Shown here: positions 8,899 through 18,274 of the stretch, piece after piece
Numbering within the stretch: the first letter of the stretch is position 1
How the letters are laid out: each line of letters begins with the position of its first letter
Assembly: GCA_947504185.1 (NCBI GenBank)
Contig: CANNGJ010000002.1
Coordinates: 184,496 to 248,495 of the forward strand
Length of the DNA stretch: 64,000 bases
Source of the DNA: an uncultured Tenacibaculum sp.
Lineage (GTDB): Bacteria > Bacteroidota > Bacteroidia > Flavobacteriales > Flavobacteriaceae
Reading direction: 5' to 3'
Notes under the pieces: generated by a model
The model's database searches: none
What the model was told of the DNA's origin: nothing
The model's input: only the letters and a program-made list of their open reading frames with translations
Program-made: the position numbers and the translations under genes

Positions 8899-10440
8899 AT
8901 GGCAAAACAAGAAGATCAATTTAAAAAAGTTTTATCACACGCAAAAGAGTACGGTTATGTATTCCAATCATCTGAAATTTATGACGGATTAAGTGCAGTG
9001 TATGATTATGCTCAAAACGGAGTTGAGTTAAAGAAAAATATTAGAGATTATTGGTGGAAAGCAATGGTGCAAATGCACGAAAACATTGTAGGTATAGATG
9101 CTTCAATTTTGATGCATCCTACTACTTGGAAAGCTTCTGGTCACGTTGATGCTTTTAACGATCCTTTAATCGATAACAAAGATTCTAAAAAAAGGTATAG
9201 AGCCGATGTTTTAGTAGAAGATTATTGTCTTAAGATTGAAGGGAAAATAGATAAAGAGGTTAAAAAAGCTGCAAAACGTTTTGGTGATGATTTTAATAAA
9301 GAAGAGTTTCTTGCTACCAACGGTAGAGTTCTGGGCTATCAAGAAAAGATAAATTCTATTTTAAGCAGATTAGGTAAGTCTTTAGAAAACGAAGATTTAG
9401 CTGATGTAAAGTTATTGATTGAAGAATTAGAAATTGCTGATCCTTTAACTGGTTCTAAAAACTGGACAGATGTAAAGCAATTCAACTTAATGTTCGGAAC
9501 AAAACTCGGTGCTTCTGCCGACACAGCGATGGATTTATATTTACGTCCAGAAACAGCGCAAGGTATTTTTGTAAACTTCTTAAATGTGCAAAAAACAGGG
9601 AGAATGAAAATTCCTTTTGGTATCGCACAAACTGGTAAAGCTTTCCGTAATGAGATTGTTGCTCGTCAGTTTATTTTTAGAATGCGTGAATTTGAGCAAA
9701 TGGAAATGCAATTTTTTATAAAACCAGGAACTCAAAAAGAATGGTACGATCAATGGAAAGAAACACGTTTAAAATGGCATCTTTCTTTAGGAATGGGAGC
9801 TGATAATTATCGTTTTCACGACCACGAAAAATTAGCACATTATGCTGATGCAGCTGCAGATATTGAATTTAAATTCCCATTCGGATTTAAAGAATTAGAA
9901 GGAATTCATTCTCGTACTGATTTCGATTTAAAAGCACACGAAGAATTTTCTGGAAAGAAATTACAATATTTCGATCACGAAGAAAATAAAAACTATACAC
10001 CTTATGTAGTGGAAACTTCTATCGGATTAGACAGAATGTTCTTAGCTGTGTTCTCTAACTCTTTACAAGAAGAAGAATTAGAAAACGGAACAACAAGAAC
10101 AGTTTTAAAATTACCAGCGGTTTTAGCCCCTGTTAAAGCAGCTATTTTACCATTAGTTAAAAAAGATGACTTACCAGAAATAGCTCGTAAAATAGTTGAA
10201 GATTTAAAATGGGACTTCAATGTGTCTTATGATGAAAAAGATGCTGTAGGGCGTCGTTATCGTCGTCAGGATGCAAATGGAACTCCTTTTTGCATTACTG
10301 TTGATCACGATACTAAAGAAAATAACACAGTTACCATTCGTCACAGAGATACGATGGAACAAAAACGTGTTCCAATTTCTGAATTAAGCACCATTATAAA
10401 ACAAGAAGTAGATGTACGTTCTTGGTTAATGAAAATGTAA
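8899..10440 (+). CDS. glyS: Glycine--tRNA ligase, single-chain (alpha2) type
   Basis: This enzyme charges tRNA-Gly with glycine using ATP. The 513-residue chain is the eukaryote-like homodimeric class II type, not the bacterial alpha2beta2 type. Visible class II signatures are motif 2 around FRNEIVARQFIFRMREFEQME and motif 3 around ETSIGLDRMFLAVF. Before them is the glycine-type signature YLRPETAQGIFVNF. The anticodon-binding domain occupies the last 110 residues (APVKAAILPLV onward), ending DVRSWLMKM. The N-terminal phrase YGYVFQSSEIYDGL is typical. The length is normal, and flanking terminators suggest a single-gene unit. Confidence 0.98.
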   Translation: MAKQEDQFKKVLSHAKEYGYVFQSSEIYDGLSAVYDYAQNGVELKKNIRDYWWKAMVQMHENIVGIDASILMHPTTWKASGHVDAFNDPLIDNKDSKKRYRADVLVEDYCLKIEGKIDKEVKKAAKRFGDDFNKEEFLATNGRVLGYQEKINSILSRLGKSLENEDLADVKLLIEELEIADPLTGSKNWTDVKQFNLMFGTKLGASADTAMDLYLRPETAQGIFVNFLNVQKTGRMKIPFGIAQTGKAFRNEIVARQFIFRMREFEQMEMQFFIKPGTQKEWYDQWKETRLKWHLSLGMGADNYRFHDHEKLAHYADAAADIEFKFPFGFKELEGIHSRTDFDLKAHEEFSGKKLQYFDHEENKNYTPYVVETSIGLDRMFLAVFSNSLQEEELENGTTRTVLKLPAVLAPVKAAILPLVKKDDLPEIARKIVEDLKWDFNVSYDEKDAVGRRYRRQDANGTPFCITVDHDTKENNTVTIRHRDTMEQKRVPISELSTIIKQEVDVRSWLMKM

Positions 10441-10459
10441 TAGAAAATTATATTAAACT

Positions 10460-10491
10460 AAAACCTATCATTTAAATATGATAGGTTTTTT
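10460..10491 (+). terminator. Intrinsic terminator after glyS
   Basis: The stem AAACCTATCAT pairs with ATGATAGGTTT across a short loop and is followed by a T run. It lies 20 bases after the glyS stop. Confidence 0.85.
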
Positions 10492-10514
10492 ATTTTTACA
10501 CAAAATTCAGACAA

Positions 10515-10739
10515 ATGAAAACACTTTTAAAAATATTGTTCATCATCTTTTTACTTTGGATGATTACTGGAGCTTATTTATTAAACACTGAACACCCAAA
10601 ATCACAAATTGTAATGGGACTAGGTGTTATGTATATGTCATTTATATTAATGCCTATATTTATTTACTACAGATATAAAGACGGTAAATATAAAAAGTAT
10701 GTAATGGAAAATAAAGACAAAAAAAAAGCTGATAATTAA
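10515..10739 (+). CDS. Small two-helix membrane protein, 74 aa
   Basis: This small protein has two predicted membrane helices (ILFIIFLLWMITGAYLL and IVMGLGVMYMSFILMPIFIYY) and a lysine-rich cytoplasmic tail. No family is recognised. It has its own terminator, whose stem includes the stop codon region. Good start context and flavobacterial codon use suggest it is real. The function is unknown. Confidence 0.65.
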   Translation: MKTLLKILFIIFLLWMITGAYLLNTEHPKSQIVMGLGVMYMSFILMPIFIYYRYKDGKYKKYVMENKDKKKADN

Positions 10740-10754
10740 AATTATCAGCTTTTT
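10723..10754. terminator. Bidirectional terminator between convergent genes
   Basis: AAAAAGCTGATAAT pairs with ATTATCAGCTTTTT around a four-base loop, with A and T runs on either side. It serves the small membrane gene (+) and can also serve the lipoprotein gene ending at 10776 (-). Confidence 0.85.
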
Positions 10755-10775
10755 AAATTTTTATAAAATTACTCT

Positions 10776-12524
10776 TTATTGTAAAAATGGAGAATAATTT
10801 ATTGGGTAGTCATCAGCTTTAGCTAAACCATCTTTTGCTTCTGCAAAGTTAGATCCATATGCTGTATCGATAGCTTCTAACATTTTGTTAGCCATTAACG
10901 CATAACCTCTACCTGTTAAGTGAATACCATCAAGACCTACTAAACCTCCAGTTACTAAACCTGTAGTTAAATTGTAATTATCAAATTTTAACCCACTAGT
11001 TGCTGCTTGTGATAAAATAGCATTAAAATCAACAAAAGCTAATCCTTTAGCCTCTGCTGCTGCTTTTATTGTAACATTGTATGCATCTGTTGCTATTTTA
11101 ATTTCCATTTGCTCTTTTGGAGTTAATACCCATTTATCTCCAAGTGGAAGAGTTACTCCTTCTGCAGAAAATTGACCTGCTAAAGCTGCTGGTAACATAC
11201 CACCACTTTGAACAACTAAACCTTCTGCATATGTAGTATTAACTGTACCAATAACTGAACTACTTGGTAATACAAATAAATCTTTATCAGTAGCTGATCT
11301 CGCAAATCCATATTGGTTACCTAATAATTGAGCAATTAAAGGTGCTAACGCTGTTGCTTGTGCTTGAGTAAAACCTAAAGATTGAACAAAAGGAATAAAA
11401 GTAGGACTAGCTCCTAAAGTAGCTGCTATTGCAGCTCTTAAATCTGTTGCATCTTCATCATAAATAACTATAGGGTTTCCTTTAGTTGCATCAAACATAA
11501 TTGCTCTCTCTGGCTCACCAGCTCCTGCATATATTTGATTAATAGCCCCATAAACAGTATTTAATAATGGTACTTGAGCAGCTAAAGTTGCATTTGTTGT
11601 TGGATCTAAAGCATCATAAGGCACAGTAGTAAAGTGTGGTAAAGATGTAATATATGGTAAATTTGCTACCACTCCTTTAGCACTATTAGCTGTTAAAACC
11701 GCAACAATACCATTAAAAGTTTGAGCAAAAACATCAGTATTTGTAATATCATTTGCACCATAAGTAGCAGGACTAACCATATTATCTGATTGATACACTG
11801 CATTAGATGCAGGTATTATTACATCTCCAGTAACTGGGTGTTTTACCTCAGGATTGTACCCTCCTGAAAGTGCATAGCCCAATACATCATTACCTCCTAT
11901 TTCCGATAAGGTAAAGAACGTAGGCGCTTTTGTAGCAACATCTGCCATAACAGTTGTGCCTGCAGGAGATCCCATTCTTACAAAATAAGGGTTAGCTGTT
12001 AAAGGAAACGTAGCTAAACCTGCTGGACTACCATAATTTGGAGTCACTAAATGGAAACTTTTTGCTCCAGGAATACCAAAATTATTTAAATTACCAGCAT
12101 TCGTTGCAGGTGCTCCAAATATTGTAGTTGGAGTTGCACTTAATTCTGTTGGTCCAGTTCCATTAAAATATAATCTTGGTGGCTGAACAACTACACCTGT
12201 TGTAGTTACAAACCCACCTATATTATCACTCATTAAAGGTTGCCCAAAAGCTCCACCATTTGCCATTGCAAATTTTGATGCTAAAATGTTTGGAAATGAA
12301 TTTCCTTGAGAAGCTATAAACAATGCTCCATCAGTAACACCTGCTGTGAAAGAAGCACCTACCGCAACGTAGTTAGAAAAGTCTGTACTACCTGCATCTA
12401 ATTGAATAGTATTAACAGGAGTGCCATCTGTATCTGTTATTGGCGGATAAACATCGTCGGTATCACAGGCAACAAAACCTAAAAATAACGCAGATAGAAA
12501 TGTATGTTTAAATGTATTTTTCAT
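10776..12524 (-). CDS. SGNH/GDSL-type outer-membrane lipoprotein hydrolase
   Basis: This 582-residue lipoprotein has the signal FLSALFLGFVAC with a lipidation Cys at about residue 20, followed by Asp residues. The family is a Bacteroidota branch of SGNH hydrolases. Block I is seen as NYVAVGASFTAGVTDGALF with the catalytic Ser, a GGND-like block as LSEIGGNDVLGYA, and block V as VGLDGIHLTGRGYALMA with the Asp-x-x-His pair. Family members are esterases or lipases, often encoded next to a TonB receptor, as here. The stop is just before the shared terminator. The gene starts 10 bases after the receptor gene ends, so both form an operon, which points to uptake or processing of an ester-containing substrate. 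The substrate is unknown. Confidence 0.87.
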   Translation of the reverse strand: MKNTFKHTFLSALFLGFVACDTDDVYPPITDTDGTPVNTIQLDAGSTDFSNYVAVGASFTAGVTDGALFIASQGNSFPNILASKFAMANGGAFGQPLMSDNIGGFVTTTGVVVQPPRLYFNGTGPTELSATPTTIFGAPATNAGNLNNFGIPGAKSFHLVTPNYGSPAGLATFPLTANPYFVRMGSPAGTTVMADVATKAPTFFTLSEIGGNDVLGYALSGGYNPEVKHPVTGDVIIPASNAVYQSDNMVSPATYGANDITNTDVFAQTFNGIVAVLTANSAKGVVANLPYITSLPHFTTVPYDALDPTTNATLAAQVPLLNTVYGAINQIYAGAGEPERAIMFDATKGNPIVIYDEDATDLRAAIAATLGASPTFIPFVQSLGFTQAQATALAPLIAQLLGNQYGFARSATDKDLFVLPSSSVIGTVNTTYAEGLVVQSGGMLPAALAGQFSAEGVTLPLGDKWVLTPKEQMEIKIATDAYNVTIKAAAEAKGLAFVDFNAILSQAATSGLKFDNYNLTTGLVTGGLVGLDGIHLTGRGYALMANKMLEAIDTAYGSNFAEAKDGLAKADDYPINYSPFLQ

Positions 12525-12534
12525 TTTTGTTTTT

Positions 12535-15252
12535 TTAATTATTAATTGTCCAAGAAAGAAAGAATTGAGAACCTATTGCACCTACACCAGGAGCACTTAA
12601 ATACTCTTGACCTGTTAAATTAGTTCCTCCTAACTTAAATACAGATTTAATTGATGGCACTGCATAGTTAATTTGCGCATCTAAAACCGTTCTATCAGCA
12701 ACCATCCCCTCTAAGAAAGTCGACTCCCAATAAAACTCGTCTTGCCAACGTACATTCACATTAAATCCAAAGTTTTTAAATACATTCGGATGTCCAAACT
12801 GGAACTTCACTTTATGTTCTGGAGTATTAAATCCTGCTTCAAAATCAGGATCTGAAGCTTGGTCAAATTTAAATTTAGACCATGTATAGTTTAACCCTAC
12901 ATTAAATCCATTAAATACTTTTGTATTTAAACCTAAACCTGCTCCGTAAGAATCTACATCTGCTGTAGAGTTCGTCTTTACATTAAATATAGTTCTTAAA
13001 TCACCATTTGCTAAATTAGCTGCTGTTACTGGAGTATTTGGGTCTGCTAAAACCACTACATTCTTTGTAGCAATAAAATCCGTATACGTATTATAGTATG
13101 TACTAAAGTCAACAGTTAATCTGTTTTTTCCTAAAGGCAATGCACCACGATAACCTACCTCAAAAGACTTCACCTTTTCCGGTGTAACATTCGATGTATT
13201 TGCTAATTCAGGAGCTCCTAAAACTATCGAAGCTTCAGAATACCCTCTTGTAAAAGCATCTGTACCTGTTACAGTGAACCCATTTACTTGTCTAGAAAAT
13301 CTAGCTAGGTTATCTGGAGCTGTACCTATTAAAAAACTTTGACCAGAATCTAAACCTATATATTGATCTTGAGTAGTTGGGTTTCTAAATCCTGTTTGAA
13401 AAGAAGCTCTAAAATTATGATTTCTACTTTCTCCAGCTGCATATGCTAAAGAAACTCTTGGTGTAATATTACCATCAAAATTATCAGATTTATCGTAACG
13501 AACAGATCCTGTAAACTTTAAACGATCATCCATCATTTTCTTTTGAATTTGAGTATAAACTCCATATTCTCCATAACTAATTGGTCCATCAGCATCAGTA
13601 TAAATAGTTCCTGAAGAATTTAATCTATACTGTCTGTAAGATCCACCAACTTGAACTTCTGCCCAATCAATATAATCTCTTAAATTAAGATTAGCATCTG
13701 CGTGATAGTAACTTGTGTTATCTTTCAACTGACCTCCTGTAACTACGTTAGGATCAGAAGTAACTTCATCAAAAGCTTTTTGAAAAGCAGCAGTACCAGG
13801 AATTAATCTGTTTCTATCTGCATATTTTCTTGCCTCAGCATGAGAACTAGAAGTATAAGAAGGATTACTAGCAGCATAAACAGGGTCCACAAGTCCTAAA
13901 TAAGCTCCAGCATATTCAGTAAGCCAATTACGATCAGAACTCCATTTACGGTTTATGTTTATAGCTGTAAAACGAGTATCATAAGAATCTCCCGCATCTT
14001 CACTAGTATAATATCCTCTTACAAAAAAGTTTTTCCCTTTAAACTCTAATTTATGTTGCTCCATTAAGAAGTTAACTAAACTATATCTATTTTGTCCTTG
14101 ATAAACTGTATTACCTGTACCGTATTTAGAGTTCCAAATAATTTCTAAACGGTCATTACCCCAAGGACGATAGTTTAAAGAAGCTCCAAATTTTACACTT
14201 TTCGCTTCGTAGTTCATTATATCTCTTTCGTCATACCCTGTTCTACTTACTCTTCCAATACCAGGTCCTAGATCCCTAGCAACTAAATCTCCATATACAT
14301 TGGCTCCATCATAATCATTTCTTGTATTTCTATCTCCAGCTATATATGTACCTCCAATACCTGATGTATTTCTAGTATCTGTAGCATGCCACTCTTCACC
14401 TTTTAAATAAGATAAAGTTGCTTTTGCTGCAAAGTAATCATCAAAAGCGTGCGCCATTCTAATCGTAGCATCGTAGAAGCTATTATCTCCAGCTGCTTCT
14501 TGACTAGTCAAACCTGTTTTAAGAGCAAAACTAATTCCTTGATCATCAAAAGGACTCTTACTACGCATAATCATGATACCATTAAATGCATTTGCTCCGT
14601 ATAGAGCAGAAGCAGCACCTGGTAAAATCTCAACACTTTTCACATCTAATTCAGACATACCTAATAAATTACCTACAGCAAAGTTTAATGCAGGTGATGC
14701 GTTATCCATTCCGTCTACTAATTGTACAAAACGCTCATTACCAAAAGTTGCAAAACCACGAGTATTAACTGTTTTAAAAGTTAACCCTCCTGCATTGATA
14801 TCTACTCCTTTTAAGTTTTCTAAACCATCGTAAAAAGAAACAGATGTTGTATTTTTTATAGCTCTAGAGTCTAATCGTTCAATTGTTACTGGAGATTCCA
14901 TAACACGTTCAGGAGTTCTAGATGCTGAAATAACTACTTCATCTAAAGAAGTTGCATTCTCTGTTAAAGCAACCTCAATTACTTGATTGTTTTTTGTGAT
15001 TTCAACATTTTTTGATTGGTATCCTAAAGAAGATACTTCAATTGTAAAAGGTGGAGTATCTGTTACAGTCATTGTAAACTTTCCATCGAAATCAGTCGAA
15101 GTACCAACCGCCTTTCTTAAAACTTTAATATTCGCTCCTGGTAAGGGACCTCCAAGAGATGCATCATTGACAGTACCAGAAATGGTAGTCTGAGCAACCA
15201 TTATTGCTGTACCAAATAGTACAAATGCAACAAGTAATAGTTTTTTCATCAT
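12535..15252 (-). CDS. TonB-dependent outer-membrane receptor
   Basis: This 905-residue receptor begins with a signal peptide (KLLLVAFVLFGTAIMVAQ). A carboxypeptidase-regulatory-like beta domain follows (residues about 21-105, TISGTVNDASLGGPLPGANI), then the plug (about 115-230, SRTPERVMESPVTIERLDS and PGAASALYGANAFNG), then a beta-barrel to the aromatic C-terminus FFLSWTINN. It is energised by TonB-ExbBD to import a large substrate or chelate across the outer membrane. It is not a SusC/SusD pair: the partner is a GDSL-type lipoprotein. The substrate cannot be read from sequence. A near-match -7 box (TATTTTGC) lies upstream on the minus strand. Confidence 0.95.
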   Translation of the reverse strand: MMKKLLLVAFVLFGTAIMVAQTTISGTVNDASLGGPLPGANIKVLRKAVGTSTDFDGKFTMTVTDTPPFTIEVSSLGYQSKNVEITKNNQVIEVALTENATSLDEVVISASRTPERVMESPVTIERLDSRAIKNTTSVSFYDGLENLKGVDINAGGLTFKTVNTRGFATFGNERFVQLVDGMDNASPALNFAVGNLLGMSELDVKSVEILPGAASALYGANAFNGIMIMRSKSPFDDQGISFALKTGLTSQEAAGDNSFYDATIRMAHAFDDYFAAKATLSYLKGEEWHATDTRNTSGIGGTYIAGDRNTRNDYDGANVYGDLVARDLGPGIGRVSRTGYDERDIMNYEAKSVKFGASLNYRPWGNDRLEIIWNSKYGTGNTVYQGQNRYSLVNFLMEQHKLEFKGKNFFVRGYYTSEDAGDSYDTRFTAININRKWSSDRNWLTEYAGAYLGLVDPVYAASNPSYTSSSHAEARKYADRNRLIPGTAAFQKAFDEVTSDPNVVTGGQLKDNTSYYHADANLNLRDYIDWAEVQVGGSYRQYRLNSSGTIYTDADGPISYGEYGVYTQIQKKMMDDRLKFTGSVRYDKSDNFDGNITPRVSLAYAAGESRNHNFRASFQTGFRNPTTQDQYIGLDSGQSFLIGTAPDNLARFSRQVNGFTVTGTDAFTRGYSEASIVLGAPELANTSNVTPEKVKSFEVGYRGALPLGKNRLTVDFSTYYNTYTDFIATKNVVVLADPNTPVTAANLANGDLRTIFNVKTNSTADVDSYGAGLGLNTKVFNGFNVGLNYTWSKFKFDQASDPDFEAGFNTPEHKVKFQFGHPNVFKNFGFNVNVRWQDEFYWESTFLEGMVADRTVLDAQINYAVPSIKSVFKLGGTNLTGQEYLSAPGVGAIGSQFFLSWTINN

Positions 15253-15415
15253 AATTATAAAATTTGTTAACTGTCGCGCAAAATACGATTTTTTTTTATT
15301 TGTAAAAATTTATGTTCTATTTTATCACTATAGCATTTTCAAAGGGTTCTTTTTATTAAAATGTTATTTTTATAACTTTATTTAACGAATACTATTCAAC
15401 ATCTTATACAAGTTG

Positions 15416-15423
15416 TATTTTTG
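15416..15423 (+). promoter_or_regulatory. -7 element of ribF
   Basis: TATTTTTG is an exact TAnnTTTG match. It covers the TTG that opens the longest reading of ribF, so translation must start further down, at the TTG at 15445. Confidence 0.5.
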
Positions 15424-15444
15424 CTCAAAACTTATATTTTAAGC

Positions 15445-16374
15445 TTGGAAATATCTCATTCAATTTTTGATTTTAACCCCACTCAAAAAACAATAGTTAC
15501 TATTGGTACTTTTGACGGTGTACATATTGGACACCAACAAATTATCCATAAATTAATTAAGGAAGCGAAATCATCTAATAAAAAATCAGTTTTACTTACT
15601 TTTTTCCCACACCCAAGAATGGTGTTGCAAAAAGATGCCTCGATTAAATTAATCAACACGATAGATGAACGTGCTAAACATTTAGAAAAACTAGGTTTAG
15701 ATTATTTAATCATTCACCCTTTTAGCAAAGAATTCTCTAGACTTACTGCATTAGATTTTGTTCGTGATATTTTAGTAAATCAACTCGATACATCTAAATT
15801 AATTATTGGTTATGATCATCATTTTGGCAAGAACAGAGAAGGTAATATTGAGCAACTAACCGAATATTCTCATATGTATGATTTTACTGTTGAAGAAATT
15901 CCTGCTCAAGATATCGATGAAGTTTCTGTAAGTTCAACTAAAATTAGAAGAGCTCTTATGGGAGGCGAACTAAAAACTGCTAACAAGTACCTAGGATACA
16001 ATTTTTCTCTTACTGGAAAGGTTGTTGATGGAAAACAACTTGGAGGTAAAATAGGTTTCCCTACTGCGAACATTGATATTTCTGAAGAATACAAATTAAT
16101 CCCAAAAACGGGAGTTTATGTTGTAAAATCTATAATTGATTCGACTACTATTTTTGGAATGATGAACATTGGAAATCGACCAACTGTTGATGGCAATCAT
16201 CAAACTATCGAAGTACACTTTTTTGATTTCAATGAAGATTTATACAATAAAGAACTTACCATAGAATTACTTTACTTTTTAAGAGACGAACAAAAGTTCG
16301 ATTCGATTAACGACTTAACCATTCAACTACACAAAGACAAAGAATCGTCTTTAAACTACCTTAAAAACAATTAA
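15445..16374 (+). CDS. ribF: Bifunctional riboflavin kinase / FAD synthetase
   Basis: This enzyme phosphorylates riboflavin to FMN and adenylates FMN to FAD. The N-terminal FAD synthetase domain has the nucleotidyltransferase motif VTIGTFDGVHIGHQ and a later SSTKIR signature. The C-terminal flavokinase domain has GKVVDGKQLGGKIGFPTANI. I use TTG at 15445 (giving MEISHSIFDF, about 309 aa), which fits family length and the promoter position. A start 24 bases upstream is the alternative. It stands alone between a divergent receptor gene and serS. Confidence 0.96.
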   Translation: MEISHSIFDFNPTQKTIVTIGTFDGVHIGHQQIIHKLIKEAKSSNKKSVLLTFFPHPRMVLQKDASIKLINTIDERAKHLEKLGLDYLIIHPFSKEFSRLTALDFVRDILVNQLDTSKLIIGYDHHFGKNREGNIEQLTEYSHMYDFTVEEIPAQDIDEVSVSSTKIRRALMGGELKTANKYLGYNFSLTGKVVDGKQLGGKIGFPTANIDISEEYKLIPKTGVYVVKSIIDSTTIFGMMNIGNRPTVDGNHQTIEVHFFDFNEDLYNKELTIELLYFLRDEQKFDSINDLTIQLHKDKESSLNYLKNN

Positions 16375-16383
16375 AGCTCTTCG

Positions 16384-16414
16384 TTGCTAAAGTCTGCAGC
16401 TTCTTATATCTTTG
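16384..16414 (+). promoter_or_regulatory. serS promoter (-33 TTG and -7 TATCTTTG)
   Basis: TTG at 16384-16386, a 20-base spacer, then TATCTTTG at 16407-16414, an excellent match to the Bacteroidota primary sigma consensus. The serS ATG lies 22 bases after the -7 box. Confidence 0.7.
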
Positions 16415-16436
16415 CGTTTCTTAAAAATTAAAAAAG

Positions 16437-17711
16437 ATGTTACAGGTTCAGTTTATTAGAGACAACAAACAAACTGTTTTAGACGGATTAGCAAAACGTA
16501 ATTTTGCAAATGCCGAAACAATTATTAATGAAGTATTAACTTCTGATAAAACTCGTAGAGCAACACAAGTTTCTTTAGATAATATTTTAGCTGAATCTAA
16601 CAAAATATCCAAAGAAATTGGAGGTCTTTTTAAATCTGGAGAAATTCAAAAAGCAAACTTACTAAAGGAAAAAACTGGTCAGTTAAAAGAGCAATCTAAA
16701 CAATTAACTGAAGAGTTAAATTCTGCTACAAATAAGTTACAAGATTTATTATACCAAATTCCTAATATTCCTCATGCTTCTGTAAAAGCAGGGAATAGCG
16801 AAGAAGATAATGAGAAAATTTTTAGCGAAGGTACGATTCCTGATTTAGGAGAAAAAGCATTACCACACTGGGAATTAGCGAAGAAATATGATATCATCGA
16901 TTTTGAATTAGGAACTAAAATTGCTGGTGCAGGTTTTCCTGTTTATAAAGGAAAAGGGGCTCGTTTACAACGCGCTTTAATCAATTATTTTTTAGATAAA
17001 AACACAAAAGCTGGTTACAACGAAGTTCAAGTACCACATTTGGTAAACGAAGCTTCAGGGATTGGAACAGGACAACTACCAGATAAAGAAGGGCAAATGT
17101 ACCATGTAACTGGTGACGATTTATATTTAATTCCAACTGCCGAAGTTCCTATTACAAATATGTTTAGAGGAAACTTAGTAAAAGAAAGTGACTTGCCAAT
17201 CACTGTTACTGGTTATACACCTTGTTTCCGTCGTGAAGCTGGAAGTTATGGTGCACACGTTCGTGGATTAAACAGATTACACCAATTTGATAAAGTAGAA
17301 ATTGTTCGTGTAGAACATCCTGATAATTCTTATCAAGCCTTAAACGGAATGGTAGAACATATTAAAGATATTTTACGTGAATTAAAATTACCATATCGTA
17401 TTTTACGTTTATGTGGTGGAGACACAGGTTTTACCGCTGCTTTAACTTTCGATTTTGAATTATATTCTACAGCGCAAGAGCGTTGGCTAGAAATTAGTTC
17501 TGCATCTAACTTTGAAACATTCCAAGCAAATCGTTTAAAGTTACGTTTTAAAAATAGCGATGGTAAAAGTCAGCTGGTACATACATTAAACGGAAGTTCT
17601 TTAGCTTTACCTAGAGTTTTAGCGGGAATTTTAGAGAATTACCAAACAGAAGATGGAATTAAGATCCCAGAAGTATTAGTTCCTTACTGTGGATTTGATA
17701 TGATTGACTAA
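16437..17711 (+). CDS. serS: Serine--tRNA ligase
   Basis: This enzyme charges tRNA-Ser (and tRNA-Sec where present) with serine. The 424-residue protein has the long N-terminal antiparallel coiled-coil arm (residues about 28-100) that contacts the tRNA variable arm. The class II core follows, with motif 2 around TPCFRREAGSYG and motif 3 around LNGSSLALPRVLAGILE. It ends PYCGFDMID. It has its own promoter and a strong terminator. Confidence 0.98.
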   Translation: MLQVQFIRDNKQTVLDGLAKRNFANAETIINEVLTSDKTRRATQVSLDNILAESNKISKEIGGLFKSGEIQKANLLKEKTGQLKEQSKQLTEELNSATNKLQDLLYQIPNIPHASVKAGNSEEDNEKIFSEGTIPDLGEKALPHWELAKKYDIIDFELGTKIAGAGFPVYKGKGARLQRALINYFLDKNTKAGYNEVQVPHLVNEASGIGTGQLPDKEGQMYHVTGDDLYLIPTAEVPITNMFRGNLVKESDLPITVTGYTPCFRREAGSYGAHVRGLNRLHQFDKVEIVRVEHPDNSYQALNGMVEHIKDILRELKLPYRILRLCGGDTGFTAALTFDFELYSTAQERWLEISSASNFETFQANRLKLRFKNSDGKSQLVHTLNGSSLALPRVLAGILENYQTEDGIKIPEVLVPYCGFDMID

Positions 17712-17736
17712 AAAATCACATTCAATATAAAAAAAG

Positions 17737-17773
17737 AAAATCCCAAGTTTCAATCAAGAAACTTGGGATTTTT
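17737..17773 (+). terminator. Intrinsic terminator after serS
   Basis: AAAATCCCAAGTTTC pairs with GAAACTTGGGATTTT around a six-base loop, with a T run after it. Confidence 0.9.
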
Positions 17774-17808
17774 ACTAATTCACCCCTTCAAAATGAATCC
17801 ACTATATT

Positions 17809-17952
17809 TTAGTTGGCAATAACTGCCGTCATTAATCTTTTGTATTTATTCATCTCTAACAATGCTTCAAAATATTGAGTTATTTGACCTCTCTTCATAA
17901 ACTCATTTGCATTTTTCTTTGCTGTCTCGTATTGTAAGTTAAAGTTTTTCAT
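17809..17952 (-). CDS. Small conserved flavobacterial protein, 47 aa
   Basis: This short gene reads MKNFNLQYETAKKNANEFMK at its start and ends KRLMTAVIAN. It is amphipathic and helical, with no signal or membrane segment. I recall similar short proteins in other Flavobacteriaceae, which supports it being real, but no function is known to me. A sigma-54-like promoter lies 33 bases upstream of its ATG. The gene sits between serS and the split TPR gene on the opposite strand. Confidence 0.7.
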   Translation of the reverse strand: MKNFNLQYETAKKNANEFMKRGQITQYFEALLEMNKYKRLMTAVIAN

Positions 17953-17984
17953 AGTATAAATTGTTTAGTCTTGTTATCAATAAG

Positions 17985-18000
17985 ACAAACTTCGTGCCAA
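17985..18000 (-). promoter_or_regulatory. Sigma-54-like -24/-12 promoter upstream of the 47-aa gene
   Basis: Read on the minus strand this is TTGGCACGAAGTTTGT. It matches the RpoN consensus TTGGCACG-N4-TTGC except for T in place of the final C, with the correct GG to G spacing. It is placed to start a short leader before the ATG at 17952. Confidence 0.5.
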
Positions 18001-18061
18001 AATGTTACAAGGTTTTCAAAAAAACAAGGTGTTTTAGTATAAATTTAACAATTTTGTTCCC

Positions 18062-18069
18062 TATTTTTG
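18062..18069 (+). promoter_or_regulatory. -7 element of the split TPR gene
   Basis: TATTTTTG, an exact TAnnTTTG match, ends four bases before the ATG at 18074. The spacing is the same as at glyS and dxs. Confidence 0.55.
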
Positions 18070-18073
18070 ATTG

Positions 18074-18274
18074 ATGAAAAAAGCTATCATATTACTTAAC
18101 CTATTGTTTTTCAGCTTGTTTTGCAATGCTCAACAAAACGAATTTGCTATTGCTGAAAATTATTTTAGAAATAATGAATATGAAAAAGCCATTCAACTTT
18201 ATAAAAAATTATACGATAAAAGTCCGTACAACACTACTTATTTAAAAAGATTAATTTCTTGTTATCAAGAAACT
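18074..18274 (+). pseudogene. Secreted TPR protein, 5' fragment, interrupted by the prophage
   Basis: This is the first 67 codons of a secreted TPR protein. It has a clear signal peptide (KKAIILLNLLFFSLFCNAQ) and the first TPR unit (AIAENYFRNNEYEKAIQLYK). The reading stays normal up to LISCYQET at 18274, then passes into phage DNA and stops at 18307. The rest of the gene resumes in the same frame at 52196 (T) and 52199 (EQFLVAENLL), so precise removal of the prophage would restore a 592-residue protein. The fragment is unlikely to function alone. Cells carrying this prophage therefore lack the full protein. Confidence 0.93.
18270..18274. repeat. Left copy of target-site duplication
   Basis: AAACT here matches AAACT at 52194-52198. 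If the two phage ends are truly symmetric (both starting TATA), the duplication is AAAC and the T belongs to the phage. Five bases is the known Mu value. Confidence 0.75.

Noticed and set aside
14573..15193. Plus-strand reading frames inside the TonB receptor gene
   Set aside because: They are shadows of the receptor plug and regulatory domain.
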